64,000 nt of DNA from Trichosanthes cucumerina (Eukaryota > Streptophyta > Magnoliopsida > Cucurbitales > Cucurbitaceae), in assembly GCA_036507285.1 (NCBI GenBank), contig CM071845.1:60386729-60450728 (forward strand), read 5' to 3'. This document shows positions 20,804 to 33,468 of the stretch, piece after piece; position 1 is the first letter of the stretch, and the number at the start of each line of letters is the position of its first letter. The notes below the pieces were generated by a model. It searched no databases, was not told the DNA's origin, and saw only the letters and a list, made by a program, of their open reading frames with translations. The translations under genes were made by a program, and so were the position numbers.

Positions 20804-23230
20804 TGTCACACACCTCTCCGAACTACTCCGCTAACTTAGCACGGTAGACGACGTGAAAGCAACGGACATCGTTCACCTCTCTAACGATACCTGTTGACCC
20901 TCTTTTACCTTATAAGCATACTAAACTTGTATAAGAAACAACTAAAACATAACACAACGGAATATTGACAATTACGTAACCTACGTAAGGGGGTAACCCT
21001 ACTTATGACTCTCTGGAAAATTAAAGAGATATGAACATCACAACCAAAAACATACCCAACCATGGATCACACAACCACAACCTAAAATGTACACATAAAC
21101 ATAAGTTCATAGTCCTTCTTCTATACATATAGACTTTCTATACAACTCCACCCACGTACAACATATCAAACTTGTGAAGCTTCCAAAGAGATTATGGCGA
21201 GTTTTTCGTGCACCGGAGCTCGATCTCTACCTGAAAAGTGGGAAAAACACTGAAAGAATGAGCTATGAAGCTCAGTGAGTGACTTGAGTTTAAAAGAAAG
21301 CTATTAACTCGTAAATCATATCACTGGCCATCTATGAGCATATGCATCCAGTAATCAAATGTTAAAAGTAATCGTAAATCATAATATCTTTTCATGAAAA
21401 CCAGCAAGTATATCGTTAAAATCTCGTAAGGCATGTAAATAATATTAACTCTTTTTAAAACATGTCACAATCTACGTTGTGCAGGGCATGCCCAGTACAA
21501 CCAACGTTTATTCTACGATGTAGTGGGGCCCGCTCAGCACTCCCATCGTCTTTGTTGTAGTGAGGCCCGCCCAGCACTCACGACAACGCTGTTGTCATGG
21601 AGTACACTCAACGTCGACAACAGAATAAGACCTGTGTGCACACGGTACCATAAAGCCTCGGGCTCAATATCTCAGAAGATCACATGAAAACATTTGAACA
21701 TGCCTGCTTATCTTTTCTTTCATAAAATTCAAGCTTACTTAGCTTGTTCATAAAACTGGAAATCTTCAAAAACATACTTGCTAAAACATACTTGCTCGAA
21801 ATCATAACATTTCCATAAACTTCGGAAAAATAAACATATGCTCGTGTATAAATTTCATCAAGACATTTAGGCTCATCATGAACACTTTAAAACATTTCTA
21901 AGAAATCATGAATGCTCATAAACAAGTGTTCAAGGAAAACAATAAACATCTAAACCCTTTTATTCAAGCAATACTTGTATTTCTTAAAACATAATTCAAG
22001 CATATAGAACATTTTTTAAGTTCGTTTTGTCACTCACCGTGTTAGAACTAGAACCTTGGCCCGTACACTCGACCTATCTCCTCTTGGACTGCCAAACAAA
22101 CCAAAACCATGTTTTAGAACCTCGAGCTCATGGTTTTTAACCTTAAAACTACAAGAAAACACTCCAACAAAAGTTCCAGCATTTAACAGATTTTATACCC
22201 TGTATTCAGATACTCATAACTTCTTTATTACTTAGCCAAAAAGGATGTACTTTATCCCAAATTCTTCCTTTTTGAACCCTCTAAAAATTATATGAAGACA
22301 TGAAGTTGAGATTCCTAACATATTTGTTCAAAAATACCTCGAAGTCTTCTTTCCCAAGAACCAACTTCTGCTATTGCAGATTCCATTTTCTGCTGCAACC
22401 CGAAACTTGACCTGATATTTACAACATCTTACAATCATTTTCTATTCACGATTTCTTCACGAGAATTGTAGGAAATTCAAGAATCTTTCCAACCATACCT
22501 ATTAGAGCTTCTGATTCCAACTCTACAGATCCGTACAACCAAAACATCAGAGACTTCTCGGATTTGACAGCAAATTCTGTCTTCTGTCTTCCTCTTCACA
22601 AATCAGTAGCTTAAGATCCGAATTTGCTCGAGCTCCCCGCACGAATTTTGTTCCTATATGAGTTAATTTGCACGAAACAAAACCTCAACTCTTACCTATT
22701 CCTGTGGAGCTCGAGATGAACAAAAAACCAGAATAGGATTGAATTGATTAGCTTGCTGTTATAAAGACATACCTTTAGTTCTTCTCCTCTCTTCTGCAAC
22801 TTCAGCACCAAAAACCACATTCTTCCTCTTCCTTTCTGCTTCTCCCACGAGAACCCTTGCTTTCCTTTTGATAAATGAAGAAGAAGATCGATGGAGGAAG
22901 TGTTTTTAAAAAGAAAAGAAAGGTGGGGGTCCCACCTCCCACTTTCTCTTTTTCATTCTTTTCCTTTCTCCTTTCTTTTCTTTTCTTTTCCTTTCTTTCC
23001 TAAACAAAACATAATATAATAATCATTCCTTTCATTTTCTTTTCTTCATTATTCTTAGAGCAAACCAAACCAAAATGGTTTAAGCTTTTCCTTCCTTGTT
23101 TTCCTTTTATCTTTCACTTCATTTCTTTTCTTTTTAAAACAAGGAAAACCAAGTTTTAAGCATTCATTTCTTCATTTCTTTTGTTTTTTTCTTTAAAAGG
23201 AAATTCCAAAGAATGATTCTCGGGTTTACA
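20804..23230 (-). repeat. Solo Gypsy LTR (element H family) in element A leader
   Basis: A 2,427-bp copy of the LTR at 60949-63254 in inverted orientation, from TGTCACACACCTCTCC to CGGGTTTACA. The flanks (tgaac left, gaacc right) share GAAC but are not a clean 5-bp repeat, so one base may have been lost. The three-hairpin array is at about 21470-21610. The right part is C/T-rich. No coding sequence. Confidence 0.88.
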
Positions 23231-23738
23231 GAACCGATCAATCCTCTTCTGCCAATGGCACGAAGTTGCAACACCGTGATCCCTCGTGCTCGCGTCCAGC
23301 ATTGCACTGCCATTGCAACGCTATGAAACGGCGTTGCAACGTCGCTTCCACTCAGATTCCTTATCGATAGGGAACCATAGTGTTGCAACGTCGTCCTTCA
23401 GCGTTGCAACGCTGATGAACGACGTTGCAACGCCAGAAATGAGGTTGCAATGCTGCTGTAGCTGCAACACAGTTCTTCACGAAAACAACACCAAATCAAC
23501 AGCAAATTGGCACCGAATCTCATCCAAAATTTCCTCGAATTTGTCACGAACGACTCATAAACTGATTTATAGACTCGATTTGCACAATAATTGCCCAAAA
23601 ACGCAGGGGCCTTTGCATAATTTGATCAAATCAAAAACTAAAAATAAGGCCAAAAGTTCCTAAACAGTTCAACAACAAACGAAATGTAAATTCCCCCATC
23701 CAATACAATTTTGTTTCAACCAAAACAAACACAAGCAT
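23231..23738 (-). other. Element A leader, PBS-side part
   Basis: Noncoding continuation after the solo LTR. It holds the palindrome cluster, then a stretch shared with B and F (actcgatttgcacaataa and tgcccaaaa motifs) before the PBS. Confidence 0.78.
23312..23453 (-). repeat. GCGTTGCAACGC palindrome cluster, element A leader
   Basis: Exact palindrome at 23401-23412, 11-base match at 23331-23341, and near copies at 23312, 23381 and 23421. A TATCGATAAGG motif between copies (minus strand) also occurs between copies in the element X LTR. Confidence 0.85.
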
Positions 23739-23751
23739 TGCTCTGATACCA
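23739..23751 (-). other. Element A primer binding site
   Basis: The minus strand reads TGGTATCAGAGCA, matching initiator tRNA-Met, two bases from the LTR. Confidence 0.85.
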
Positions 23752-23753
23752 AT

Positions 23754-25672
23754 TGAAGGAAATCAAATTCCCTTGAGCAGCGGAAACGTTAATTAAGAAC
23801 GTAATAGCTTGTTTTGTTTTGGTTTACTTCAAAAAATCAATACATTGGCAAAAACAAAGATAAGCAAATTAAAGCATGAATTCTACAAATTAAGCATGTT
23901 GTAGTTATCTAAACTAAAGGGAATACGATATTTACCTTTGAATTTTCAAAGTTTGAACAACACACCAACACAGTAACAAAAATTCTCTTTTGTTCTCAGC
24001 AGGACACCACCAACAGAGAGCACCTCCTATGTCTCTGAGTTTCTAAGATCCAACCTTGTGGGAGGTTGCCAACAATTTGGAAGAGCAAAAAGGGAATTTT
24101 TGTGGGAGAGGGAGATTTTTTTTTTAAAGTTTGGCAATCCCAATTGCAATTGAATGATTGATCAATTCTCCAACTGACCCCTTCTCCCTATATGTCTGTC
24201 GATAGGGAGAAGGATAGGGAAGTGGTGGGGAACGTGTCCCCTTTTTTTTATTTATTTAATTAACTTAAAATCAATTCATCAAAATTAATTAATTAAATCA
24301 ATTAATATAATTAAACTAATTTAATTATATTAATATATATATTTAATTAAATCACATTTAATTAAATCAAATATCTCATATTTGAATTATACACAAATGA
24401 TTAAATCATATTTAATCAACTTCCCTTTTAACCTATAGTTTTAATGTACATCTCATGCACATTAAATTTTAACCTATAGTTCATAATATTTGAAATCTTT
24501 CAAATATTCAATTCTCTCAATTAATTTAATATGAATCATATTCAAATTAAATTTATAACATAAAGTTCTAATGCACATGAAAACTTTATACTATAATGTA
24601 TCTCTATACATAAAACTTATTCCCTAATTGAATTTGAACATTTCAATTCAAATTATCTAAGAACCCTTTATGAGCTAGGAGGTGGACCTAATGGACCTAC
24701 AGATCAGAAGCTCCAACGATACAAGATTATTCAGCTACTCTCATAAACCTCCCAATCAACATTCGTTAACTGCGGGAACACTCCACTAAAGTCCCGCAGT
24801 TGCACTCTTCTCACTGTAGATATATTTTTGTGTCCATGGATATCGACCAATAACAAAAAGTCAATCGTTCACGAATGTTCGTAACACCAGCTGGGTCAAA
24901 TTACCGTTTTACCCCTAGGTTACATCTTTTATCTTAAGTTCCAGTGCTCCTCTAAGGAACAACCTGTTTGCGGTCCTACCAACAAATAGAAGTCCCTCTC
25001 GGGCCAATGAGAGGGTCGGACTCTTTGTTCAAGTCCCGGAGACACCACTTAAGAGAACATTCATCTACTTACCCTAATAGGTAAGAAGGAGTGAATTCCT
25101 TCTTGCTAGGTTAAGTCCCCAGCTACCTGCTCGGTCTTGTCCCCAAGAAGGTAGGCTTATTGAGTTGGCGACTCGGGCTCACCCATACTAGTCAAAGGAC
25201 AATTCCTCGCAAACCGAAGTTTGTAACTTGCTAAGGATTGAGATCAAGTTGCCTAAGTCATCCTGTTGAAATAGAAACCTAACTAGTCAACGAAGTTACA
25301 TCTAGTGGTTACTATTTCGTGGTCCGGTCTTATGCAATCTCATTACATAGGATATCCCCACTCACATGTCATCTACACAAACACGTTAGGATCATTGTGT
25401 TTGTATCATATACAAAGTGCCATATCCATAGTATTACCAGGGTAAGGTAGCCTTATCCCTTTACTATAGACCCTTTAGGTTGTATCTTGAACTGAGATCC
25501 TTATATGCTCCATACATTCAGTTCAAGAGACATGCAACATCCTTGGATCTTAGTTTATTGGATTTAGTATTAACTTAAGGCAATATAGAAAATAATGATA
25601 ACCAATAACTCTTTATTGATTTAATTAGAATATTATTTACAAACTACGAGTTTTATGGCATAAAACCCAATA
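23754..25672 (-). repeat. Element A 5' LTR (1,919 bp)
   Basis: Runs from TGAAGGAAATCAAATTCCC next to the PBS to ACCCAATA, where sister LTRs end CCCAACA; the terminal CA has mutated to TA. It is the same LTR subfamily as the remnant at 56993-57538. Confidence 0.85.
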
Positions 25673-25857
25673 AAACCAAGCTTTTCCTTAGGATAAAACT
25701 CAAAACAGTTAAGACACCGTGCCCAAAACCGACACTCCTATATTTAATCTCTGGTCCCACAACCTGGGTCGGTAGATGGAAGTGAGAAGAAGTGACTTGT
25801 TCTCACGCCCTAGCAATTAGGATTCACCCTTATGTCAAGTGTACCAGATGGAGGGGG
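25673..25857. other. Unassigned island between elements A and D
   Basis: 185 bp that match no other sequence I can see in the window. No ORF or RNA gene is recognised. It may be pre-insertion DNA or part of an older repeat. Confidence 0.5.
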
Positions 25858-27464
25858 TGATAGGGTCGAATCCCACAGTACAAGCGAATTGAATCGCATG
25901 TTCTCGAAACTTGTCATGTAAATCAAATCAAGAACATGATTAAAACTAAGATTAAGCATATAAATAGAAATATGGATAACATTTTACCTTTATAGATCAA
26001 AATCTTCTAGTGCTCCTTGTTCTTCACGATCTCACATTTTCAACGATCCCGACACAATCGATCTCACCTCTAGATCTTCTCCGTTGTATCTCTAGGAGAG
26101 GGAGGAAGGTGGGATTCCTCTTTTGGAGTTAGGAGATATTTAGAGAGAATGGGAGAAAAGATGTTATGGAACTTTTCCAACAACAAGATGATGAGCACTC
26201 AGGGTTTCACAATAGCCTATCTCAAAGGTGCATCTCATGCATCTATTTATAGGGAAATATGATGGAAATTATCATCCTATCCCTATTGTTTAATATAGTG
26301 CTCATATTATGTATATGTAAATCATATTTGCATATTTACATAATTATAAGGTATCTCTCATTTTAGTATATAGTTTATTGTGAACCAAATTCTCATTAAA
26401 CTATATTATATCAACTATATCACATATAACTGATATATCTCCTCATATATGAAATTGAACATTTCAATTTCACTCCAAACTTTATAACCTCAATATTTCC
26501 ATGTTGAGCCAATGGAGGGACCTAATGGACCTACAGATCATGAGCTCTAATGATACGAGATTAACCGATCAAACTCTTTGATCTAATTAATCAACATTCA
26601 TTAACTACGAGTCACTCCACTATAGACTCGCAATTGCACTCTACTCACTGCATATTGTGTTGTGTCTATTGATATACTCACAGCTGGGTCAAATTACTGT
26701 TTACCTCTGTGATTACCTCTTGCTCCTTAAGCACAATTGATCCTCTAATGAACAACAAATCTATGGTCCTACCACAAACCTAATCCATCTTAGGCCAGTA
26801 AGAGGGCGGGGCCCCATTGTTCAAGACCTGGATTGAGTTCTGAAGAGAACAACCTATCTAATTCCCTAATTCAGGAATGAGTGAATTTCATCTTGCAGAG
26901 TTAAGTCCCCAGCTACCTACAAGATTCTGTCACTGACAAGGTAGGCATATTGAGTTGGCTACATGCCACTCTCACCCATACTAATCTAAGGACAAACCTT
27001 ATAAGCAGGAGTTCGTAACTTGCTCAGGATTCAGGTCAAGTCACTAATGATCATCTATAAATTATTAGACCTATCCTGTTAACGTTGTTACATTAATAGC
27101 CTAATAATTTGCAGTCCGGTCTTGTACGATCTTATCGTACAGGATGCCCTCACTCGCATGTCTACCACATGAACGCGTTGGATTACCTCGTTTGTACTAA
27201 ATACAAAGTGTGTGGCATCCATGGTATTACCAGAATAAGGTTCCCAACCTCATGCGTATACCATAAACCATTTAGGTTATATACTTGAACATCAACCAAC
27301 TTGTGTCCACTACACATTTGTTCAAGATCTATCATTATAACCATGGAACTTAGTTTATTGGATTTAGTTTTATGTGCGAGAATACAATAATTATGAAAAT
27401 AAATAACTCTTTATTTATTTGATTAACAATTTACAAAACTACACACGTTTAGGGCATCCAAACA
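25858..27464 (-). repeat. Element D 3' LTR (1,607 bp)
   Basis: From TGATAGGGTCGAATCCCAC to the mutated end CATCCAAACA before the PPT. A TATAAATAG box on the minus strand lies near 26241-26255. Confidence 0.85.
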
Positions 27465-27582
27465 ATCTCCCACTTGACCTAAAGCTAGTAGAGGACATTA
27501 CAATAATGTAAATACAATAAACTAGGGCACTTGAATACCCTTTGTACAACATACTCCCACTTGCCCTAGTTAGGGTAAGACA
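27465..27582 (-). other. Element D PPT and internal hairpin with second PPT
   Basis: The outer PPT (minus strand AGGTCAAGTGGGAGAT) adjoins the LTR. Arms actagggca (27531-27539) and tgccctagt (27562-27570) pair perfectly, and the 3' arm contains a second CCCACTTG tract at 27553-27569. Confidence 0.72.
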
Positions 27583-29890
27583 TGTCACACCCTCTCCCGA
27601 ACTACTCATTACTTAGCCCAGAAGACGGCGTGAAGCCAACAAACATCGTTCACCTCTCTACGATACCTGTTGACCCTGTTTTACCTGATAAACATACCAT
27701 GTTCGCATATGGAACACTTTAACATAACACAGCGGAACTTGACAACTACTAAACATACATAAGGAGAAACACTTCTTAAGTCTCTCTTGAAAACTAAACG
27801 GGCAAAAGCATCAAAACCACAAACAGGCCAAACCATTAATAACACAACCACAACCTCTAAAGCACATACCACTATAACTACATAGTCCCCTCAAACATTT
27901 ACTACAACACATATGGACTTGCTATACAACACCACCCACGTACAAAATATCAAGCTTGTTGAGCTTCTAGTAGCCTATGGCAGGATGTCAGGCACTGGGA
28001 GCTCGATCTCTACCTGAAAAGTGGAAAAACACTGAAAGAATGTGCTATGAAGCTCAGTGAGTGACTTGAGTTAAAAAGAAAACTATTAACTCGTAAATCA
28101 TATCACCTGACCATCTATGAGCATATGCATCTGTAATCAAACGTCAAAAATACTGTGTAATCATAATAGCTTTTCAGGAAAACCAGCAAGTATGTCGTTA
28201 AATCTCGTAAAGCATATGAATGATACAAATCCTTTTTAAAACATGTCACAATCCACGTTGTGTAGGGCACGCCCAGTACAACCAACGTTTACTCTACGAT
28301 GTAGTGGGGCCCGCCCAGCACTTCCATCGTCTTTGTCGTAGTGGGGCCCGCCCAGCACTCACGACAGCATTGTTGTCACGGAGTACACTCAACGTCGACA
28401 ACAGAAAATGACCTGTGTGCACACGGTACCATAAAGCCTCGGGCTCAATATCTCAGTCATTTACTCAATCGAGTCTCAGAAAACATCATAAAAATGTTTG
28501 AACATGTCTGCTTATCTTTTCTTTCATAAAACTCAAGGTTACTCAGCTTGTTCATAAAACTGAAATTCTTTAAATCATACTTGCTAGTACATACTTGCTC
28601 GAAATTATAACATTTTCATAAATTTCGACAATCAAGGACATATGCTCATGTATAAATTTCATCGAGATATTTAGGCTCACAACGAGCACTTGAAATCATT
28701 TCTTAGAAAATATGAATACTCATAAACATGTTTTCAAAGGAAAATAGTAAGCATTGAAACCATTTCGTTTTAGCAAAACCTTGCATTTTCATAAGCATAA
28801 TACAAGCATATAGTTCATTTTCGAAGTTCGTTTTGTCACTCACAGTGTTAAACTAGAACCTTTGCCCGTACACTCGACCTATCTCCTCTTGGCCTGTCAA
28901 ACAAACCAAATCCATGTATTAAAACCTCAAGCTCATGATTTTTAACCTTAAAATTACAAAAACCACACCATCCAATTTTCCAGCATTTCACAGATTTTAT
29001 ACCCTGTATTCAAACAGTCATAACTTCTTCATTACTTATCCAAAAAGGATGAACTTTATACCAAACTCTTCCTTTTTGAACTCTCGAAAAATCATATGAA
29101 GAAATAAAATTGAGATTCCCAACGAATTTGTTCAAAAATATCTCGAAGACTTCTTTCCCAGGAACTAACTTCTGCTATTCCAGATTTGTTTCCCTGCTGC
29201 AACCCAAAATTTGACCTGAAGATTAAAACATCTTTCAGTCATTTTCTACTCACGATTTCTTCACAAACGTTGTAGACAATTCAATACGCTTTCCAACCAT
29301 ACCTATTAGAGCTTCTGATTCAAACTATACAGGTCAGAACAACCGAAACATCAGAGGCTTCTCGGATTTGACAGTAAATTTCTGTCTTCTGCCTTCCTCT
29401 TCACAAAACAGTAACTTAAGGTCAAAATTGGCTCAAGCCTCCTTCACGAACTTTGTTCAAAAATGAATTATCTTTCGAGAAAACCAAACCTCAATTCTTA
29501 ACTCTTCTTGTTGTGCTCGAAATGATCAAAACATCAGAATATGGCAGAATAATTACCTTGCTGTTATACTAATTTGCTTGAGTTCTCTCCCTCTCTTCTG
29601 CAATTCCAGCTCCAAAATCACCTTTTTCCTCTTCCTTTAAGCTTCTCCCACGAAACCCTCAGCTCCTCTTTAATGAAATGAGAAGAAATTGGAAGGAACT
29701 TGGTTGTTTAAAAAGAAAACTAAGGTGGGGGTCCCACCTTCCACTTTCTTTTTTTGTTTTTCCTTTTCCTTTCCTTTCTTTTCTTTTCTTTTCTTTTTAA
29801 AACAAAACCAACCAGAGTATTAACCTTTTCTTTCTTGTTTTCCTTTCTTTTTATTTTTTTTATATTTCAAAGAAAGATCTCGGGTTTACA
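27583..29890 (-). repeat. Solo Gypsy LTR (element H family) in element D
   Basis: 2,308 bp, inverted relative to 60949-63254, from TGTCACACCCTCTCCCG to CGGGTTTACA. It is flanked by agaca at 27578-27582 and 29891-29895, a perfect target duplication. The three-hairpin array is at about 28245-28380. No coding sequence. Confidence 0.94.
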
Positions 29891-29895
29891 AGACA

Positions 29896-30448
29896 CGTAG
29901 ACCTAGACCTTCTAGGTGACTCTAAAACACTTTAGCCGTGAGAGCCTTTGTAAAAGGATCAACAATATTGTGCTCTGAAGCTAACTTCGTGACGATCACG
30001 TCTCCTCGATGCACTATCTCCCGGATCGGTGATATTTGCGCTCAATGTGTTTACCCCTCTTATGACTTCGGGGCTCCCTCGAATTTGCCACAACACCACT
30101 GTTATCACAATAAAGTGTGATTGACAAACTTATATTTGGAACAACTTCTAAATCCATCATGAATTTCCTTAGCCAACCGACCTCTTTAGCTGCTTTACAA
30201 GCTGCTACATATTCAGCTTCCATAGTGGAATCTGCGATGCATCCTTGCTTGATGCTTCGCCAAATTACAGCTCCTCCGTTTAGAGTAAATACTGACCCCG
30301 ATGTAGATTTCCTAGAATCTTTGTCGGTTTGAAAGTCAGAATTTGTGTATCCTGTAAGGATCAAATCCTTAGCTCCATACACAAGCATGTAGTTCCTCGT
30401 TCTCCGAAGATACTTGAGAATTGTCTTAATCGGTGTCCAATGTTCTGG
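29896..30448 (-). pseudogene. pol: Element D RNase H
   Basis: The open part 30388-30014 shows DSRKSTSGSVFTLNGGAVIW, STMEAEYVAACKAAKE, ITLYCDNSGVVANS and RSHKRGKHIERKYH. The frame is lost after KYH (canonical continuation LIREIV), and the C-terminal pieces down to 29896 are in another frame. Confidence 0.88.
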
Positions 30449-31351
30449 TCATGGATTGGATTGATATCTACTGACCATTCCTACTGCAAAGCAAATGTCC
30501 CACCTAGTACACAACATAACATACATCACGCTCCCAACAGCTGATGCATAAGGAATTCGTCTCAGGACATTGTTCCTTAGACAAGTGAACCCCATGCCTG
30601 AAAGGTAATATACCTTTCTTGGAGTCTTGCATCTCAAATCGTAACAACACTTTATCGATGTAAGATGTTTGAAACAATGCTAGAGTTTTATTCTTGCGAT
30701 TCTGGACAATCTGGATCCTAAGAACAAACTGCGCCTCTCCCAAATCTTTCATTTGGAATTGCGTAGTTAGCCATTTTTTAATGTCAGTAAGATAACCTAC
30801 ATCATTCTCAATGAGTAGTATATCATCCACATATAAAACTAGGAACGCGATAAAACTATTGATGATTTTCTTGTAGACACAAGGTTCATCATCATTTTGG
30901 TCAAAACCATAAGATTTGACTGCTTCATCAAATCTTATGTTCCAGGATCTATAAGCTTGTTTCTGTCCATAAATGGACCTTTTAAGCTTGCAAACTTTTT
31001 GCTCTTGCCCTGGTTCAATGAACCCTTTGGGTTGGTCCATGTAGATGTTTTCGTCAAGAATGTTGTCTTGACATCCATCTGCCATACCTCATAGTCATAA
31101 TATGCGGTAATAGCAAGTAGGATACGGATAGACTTTACCATAGCAACAGGCGAAAAGGTTTCCTCATCGTCCACCCCTTCTACCTTGGTATATCCCTTTG
31201 CTACTATTCTAGCCTTGAAAGTTTGCACTTTCCTATCTACACCACGTTTTCTCTTGTAGATCCATTTACAACCTATAGGTTTTACCCCATCAGGTTTATC
31301 TACAAGATCCCAAACAAAATTGAAGTGAATTGACTCCATTTCTTGGTTCAT
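30449..31351 (-). pseudogene. pol: Element D reverse transcriptase
   Basis: Three overlapping open pieces cover it. 31351-30935 holds KPIGCKWIYKRKRGVD and WQMDVKTTFL. 31085-30504 holds SIYGQKQAYRSWNIRFD, YVDD and QFQMKDLGEAQFVL. 30637-30449 holds IPYASAVGSVMYVMLCTRWD. A deletion of about a dozen bases in the KTAFLNGNL motif and later shifts separate them. YVDD is intact. Confidence 0.88.
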
Positions 31352-31617
31352 AACTGTGACTCATTTTTCTTTGTCTTTGTCAACATTGCTTGATTATAAG
31401 TCAATGGATCCTCACAATCGTCATCTGCTATGATGACTTGGGTTTCAGTTAATCTCATGTAACAGTCAGGTCGTGTTATAACTCTTCCACTATGTAGAGG
31501 CACTCTCAACCCTTGAGATGGACTCTCTTGACTTGACAAACTAGAATCAACAACTATTGTTGATGCACTAGTACTATCAGCAACTTTTGTTGTTGTTCCG
31601 TCTAACTCACTTAACAC
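31348..31617 (-). pseudogene. pol: Element D integrase-RT linker
   Basis: Ser/Thr-rich sequence (ESPSQGLRVPLHSGRVIT, then YMRLTETQVII and DDDCEDPLTYNQAM) equivalent to the linker of the other Copia copies. A frameshift is present at its RT side. Confidence 0.8.
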
Positions 31618-32311
31618 AACTTTGCTTCTTTGTTTGTGGTCCTGATGTGGTCCTCCTCTAAGAAAGTGACATTTGTCGATACAAGTACCTTATCTTCCTT
31701 AGGATCATAGAATAATCCACCTCTCGTTTCTTTAGGGTAACCTACAAATTGGCATAATTTCGAATGTGATTCCAATTTCTTTGGGTTTATCACAAGCACA
31801 TGTGCTGAACATCCCCAAATTCTGAAACTACGTAAACTACCTTTACGTCCTTTTCAAAGTTCAAATGGTGTTTCTAAAACACTCTTTGATGGAACATTAT
31901 TCAAAATATAAACTGCAGTCTCTACTGCACAACCCCAAAACGAGTTAGGGAGATGAGCATAACTCATCTTTGATCGAACCATGTCCAACAGGGTTCTATT
32001 TCTGCTTTCCGATACACCATTTTTTGAGGCATACCGGGTGTTGAGAGTTGAGATATAATTCCAAGTTCTATCATATAACCCTGGAATTTCAAATCCATAT
32101 ACTCTCTACCTCGATTAGATCAAAGTGTTTTAATAGTTTTACCTAATTGATTTTCAACTTCAGCCTTGAATTCCTTGAACTTTTCAAGTGTTTCAGACTT
32201 GTGATGCATTAGGTAAATATGCCCATATTTAGAATAGTCATCTATAAAATAGATGAAATATTTATACCCTCCTTTAGCTTTAACATTCATCTGACCACAA
32301 AGGTCTGAATG
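31618..32311 (-). pseudogene. pol: Element D integrase, C-terminal and partial core
   Basis: Fragments in shifting frames: KLCQFVGYPKETRGGLFYD and VSTNVTFLEEDHI (31799-31611). Upstream toward 32311, sequence corresponding to the catalytic core is broken by small indels. It ends at 32311 where the Copia match stops, before the zinc-binding domain. Confidence 0.82.
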
Positions 32312-32800
32312 CCAGGGACTAACTAGGAAATCTCAAAGGTAATGGGTTCAAGTCCTATAGCACGACTTCAAGGTAACTTAGGTTCACAACCCCTGACTCA
32401 TTGTCTAAACTTTGTCCTTGTCACCTACCCGACCATACTCCTCACGCCTCACGTTCCTGAATCATTCAACCTCACGACACAACAAGCACGAGTTATGTAA
32501 AACAATCCAGGCAGTTAAGTAACTCGAAGGACAGGTAATTAACAGAGTTCCACGACAAGCTAAGCAATACCGTTCAGGTTGAATACATAGACAAGTATCT
32601 GATTGCCAGATAAATCATACAAATAACATGCTCAATCCAGAATAAACCAAAGCTAACTAAACACGAAACATGAGCTCGTTTGTACACAGGCACACATGCT
32701 ACTAGGTTTAACGAGCAACACATAATAGAATAACCGCTAAGCCACGCAAGTTTCCTCGCTTACGAGCCTGCGTGTGAATCCAAATGGCTACTTACTCATA
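32312..32800. other. Unassigned sequence between element D and element Y LTR
   Basis: No Copia or Gypsy match to other parts of the window and no long ORF. A GGGTTCAAGTCC motif (about 32345) resembles a Pol III B box, but I see no tRNA fold or A box. The exact start of the Y LTR cannot be set because its other LTR is absent. Confidence 0.45.
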
Positions 32801-33255
32801 ATCTTCATTTATGTGGATTATCTATCTCTATACTTAGTCATTTTTATCTAATTTATTCAATTTTTCATGATATGGCAAGCTAAGATTATCATTTGGGAGT
32901 AAGATTTCTAAAGCTTGCTAAAATGTGGGAAAAATAAGAAATGAGGGAAAATGATTGAAAACAAGCTAATTTGATGTGTTTTTGTGAAGGAAAATAAGAG
33001 CTAAAAAAATGCCAAGGAAATTGCAGTTGCATTTTAACCAGCAAAGTAGCCAGACAAACAAGCCAAAATGCCAGACAAATTGGTGAACAAAATGCTGACA
33101 AAGTTCCAGATTCAGAAACACACCTCAATTCTCGGGATTGCAATATTTTGGGAGATTCTCACTCACTTTTGGAAAGAATATGGCCTAGAATTATACCCAA
33201 TCAATTACCCACGAATTAAGGATGGATTCTTGGAAAAAACCCTACTTGAATCATC

Positions 33256-33264
33256 TATAAAAGG
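33256..33264 (+). promoter_or_regulatory. TATA box of element Y LTR
   Basis: TATAAAAGG, a strong plant TATA match, lies within the presumed LTR. Confidence 0.6.
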
Positions 33265-33468
33265 CTACAAAGTTAGGGTTTGAAGGGAGGCGAAGAGGAG
33301 ACCAACACTCGACTTCTCTCCATTTATTCTTCTCGTTTTTCTTTTATTGTTCTTCCAAGTTTTGTACTCTTTACAGTAGCTAGTTTCATTCTTTTCTAGC
33401 AACTTTGTACTCTTTTTATTAGTTGTAATACCCCTTGGTTAATCCCTCCTTGCGAAAGTATTGGAGGT

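Larger units (their letters stand above)
4644..25672 (-). mobile_element. Element A: Ty1/Copia retrotransposon, multiply interrupted
   Basis: Read on the minus strand: 5' LTR 25672-23754, PBS, leader, gag 19163-18512, protease, integrase, RT and part of RNase H (7451-4644). Element B separates 7451 from 18512, a solo Gypsy LTR sits in the leader, and element X sits in the RNase H. That 4644-7451 and 18512 onward are one element follows from alignment with element G: 7451 and 18512 match G sequence only about 75 bases apart (near 60842 and 60917). Confidence 0.85.
25858..32311 (-). mobile_element. Element D: Ty1/Copia retrotransposon, 5' truncated
   Basis: 3' LTR 25858-27464, PPT, RNase H, RT, linker and part of integrase on the minus strand, with a solo Gypsy LTR between the PPT region and RNase H. 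Copia sequence stops at 32311 within the integrase (aaggtctgaat), so the rest of the integrase, protease, gag, leader and 5' LTR are absent. Confidence 0.87.

Noticed and set aside
21470..21610. CRISPR-like repeat array (repeated GTAGTGGGGCCCGC units)
   Set aside because: Only three imperfect units without regular spacers, inside a plant LTR; better read as consecutive hairpins.
28220..28529. Two short plus-strand ORFs in the solo Gypsy LTR
   Set aside because: They translate the three-hairpin array; the corresponding frames in the other LTR copies are not conserved.
32340..32375. Possible tRNA or SINE (GGGTTCAAGTCC resembles a Pol III B box)
   Set aside because: No A box at the right distance and no cloverleaf could be drawn. 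A single short motif is insufficient.
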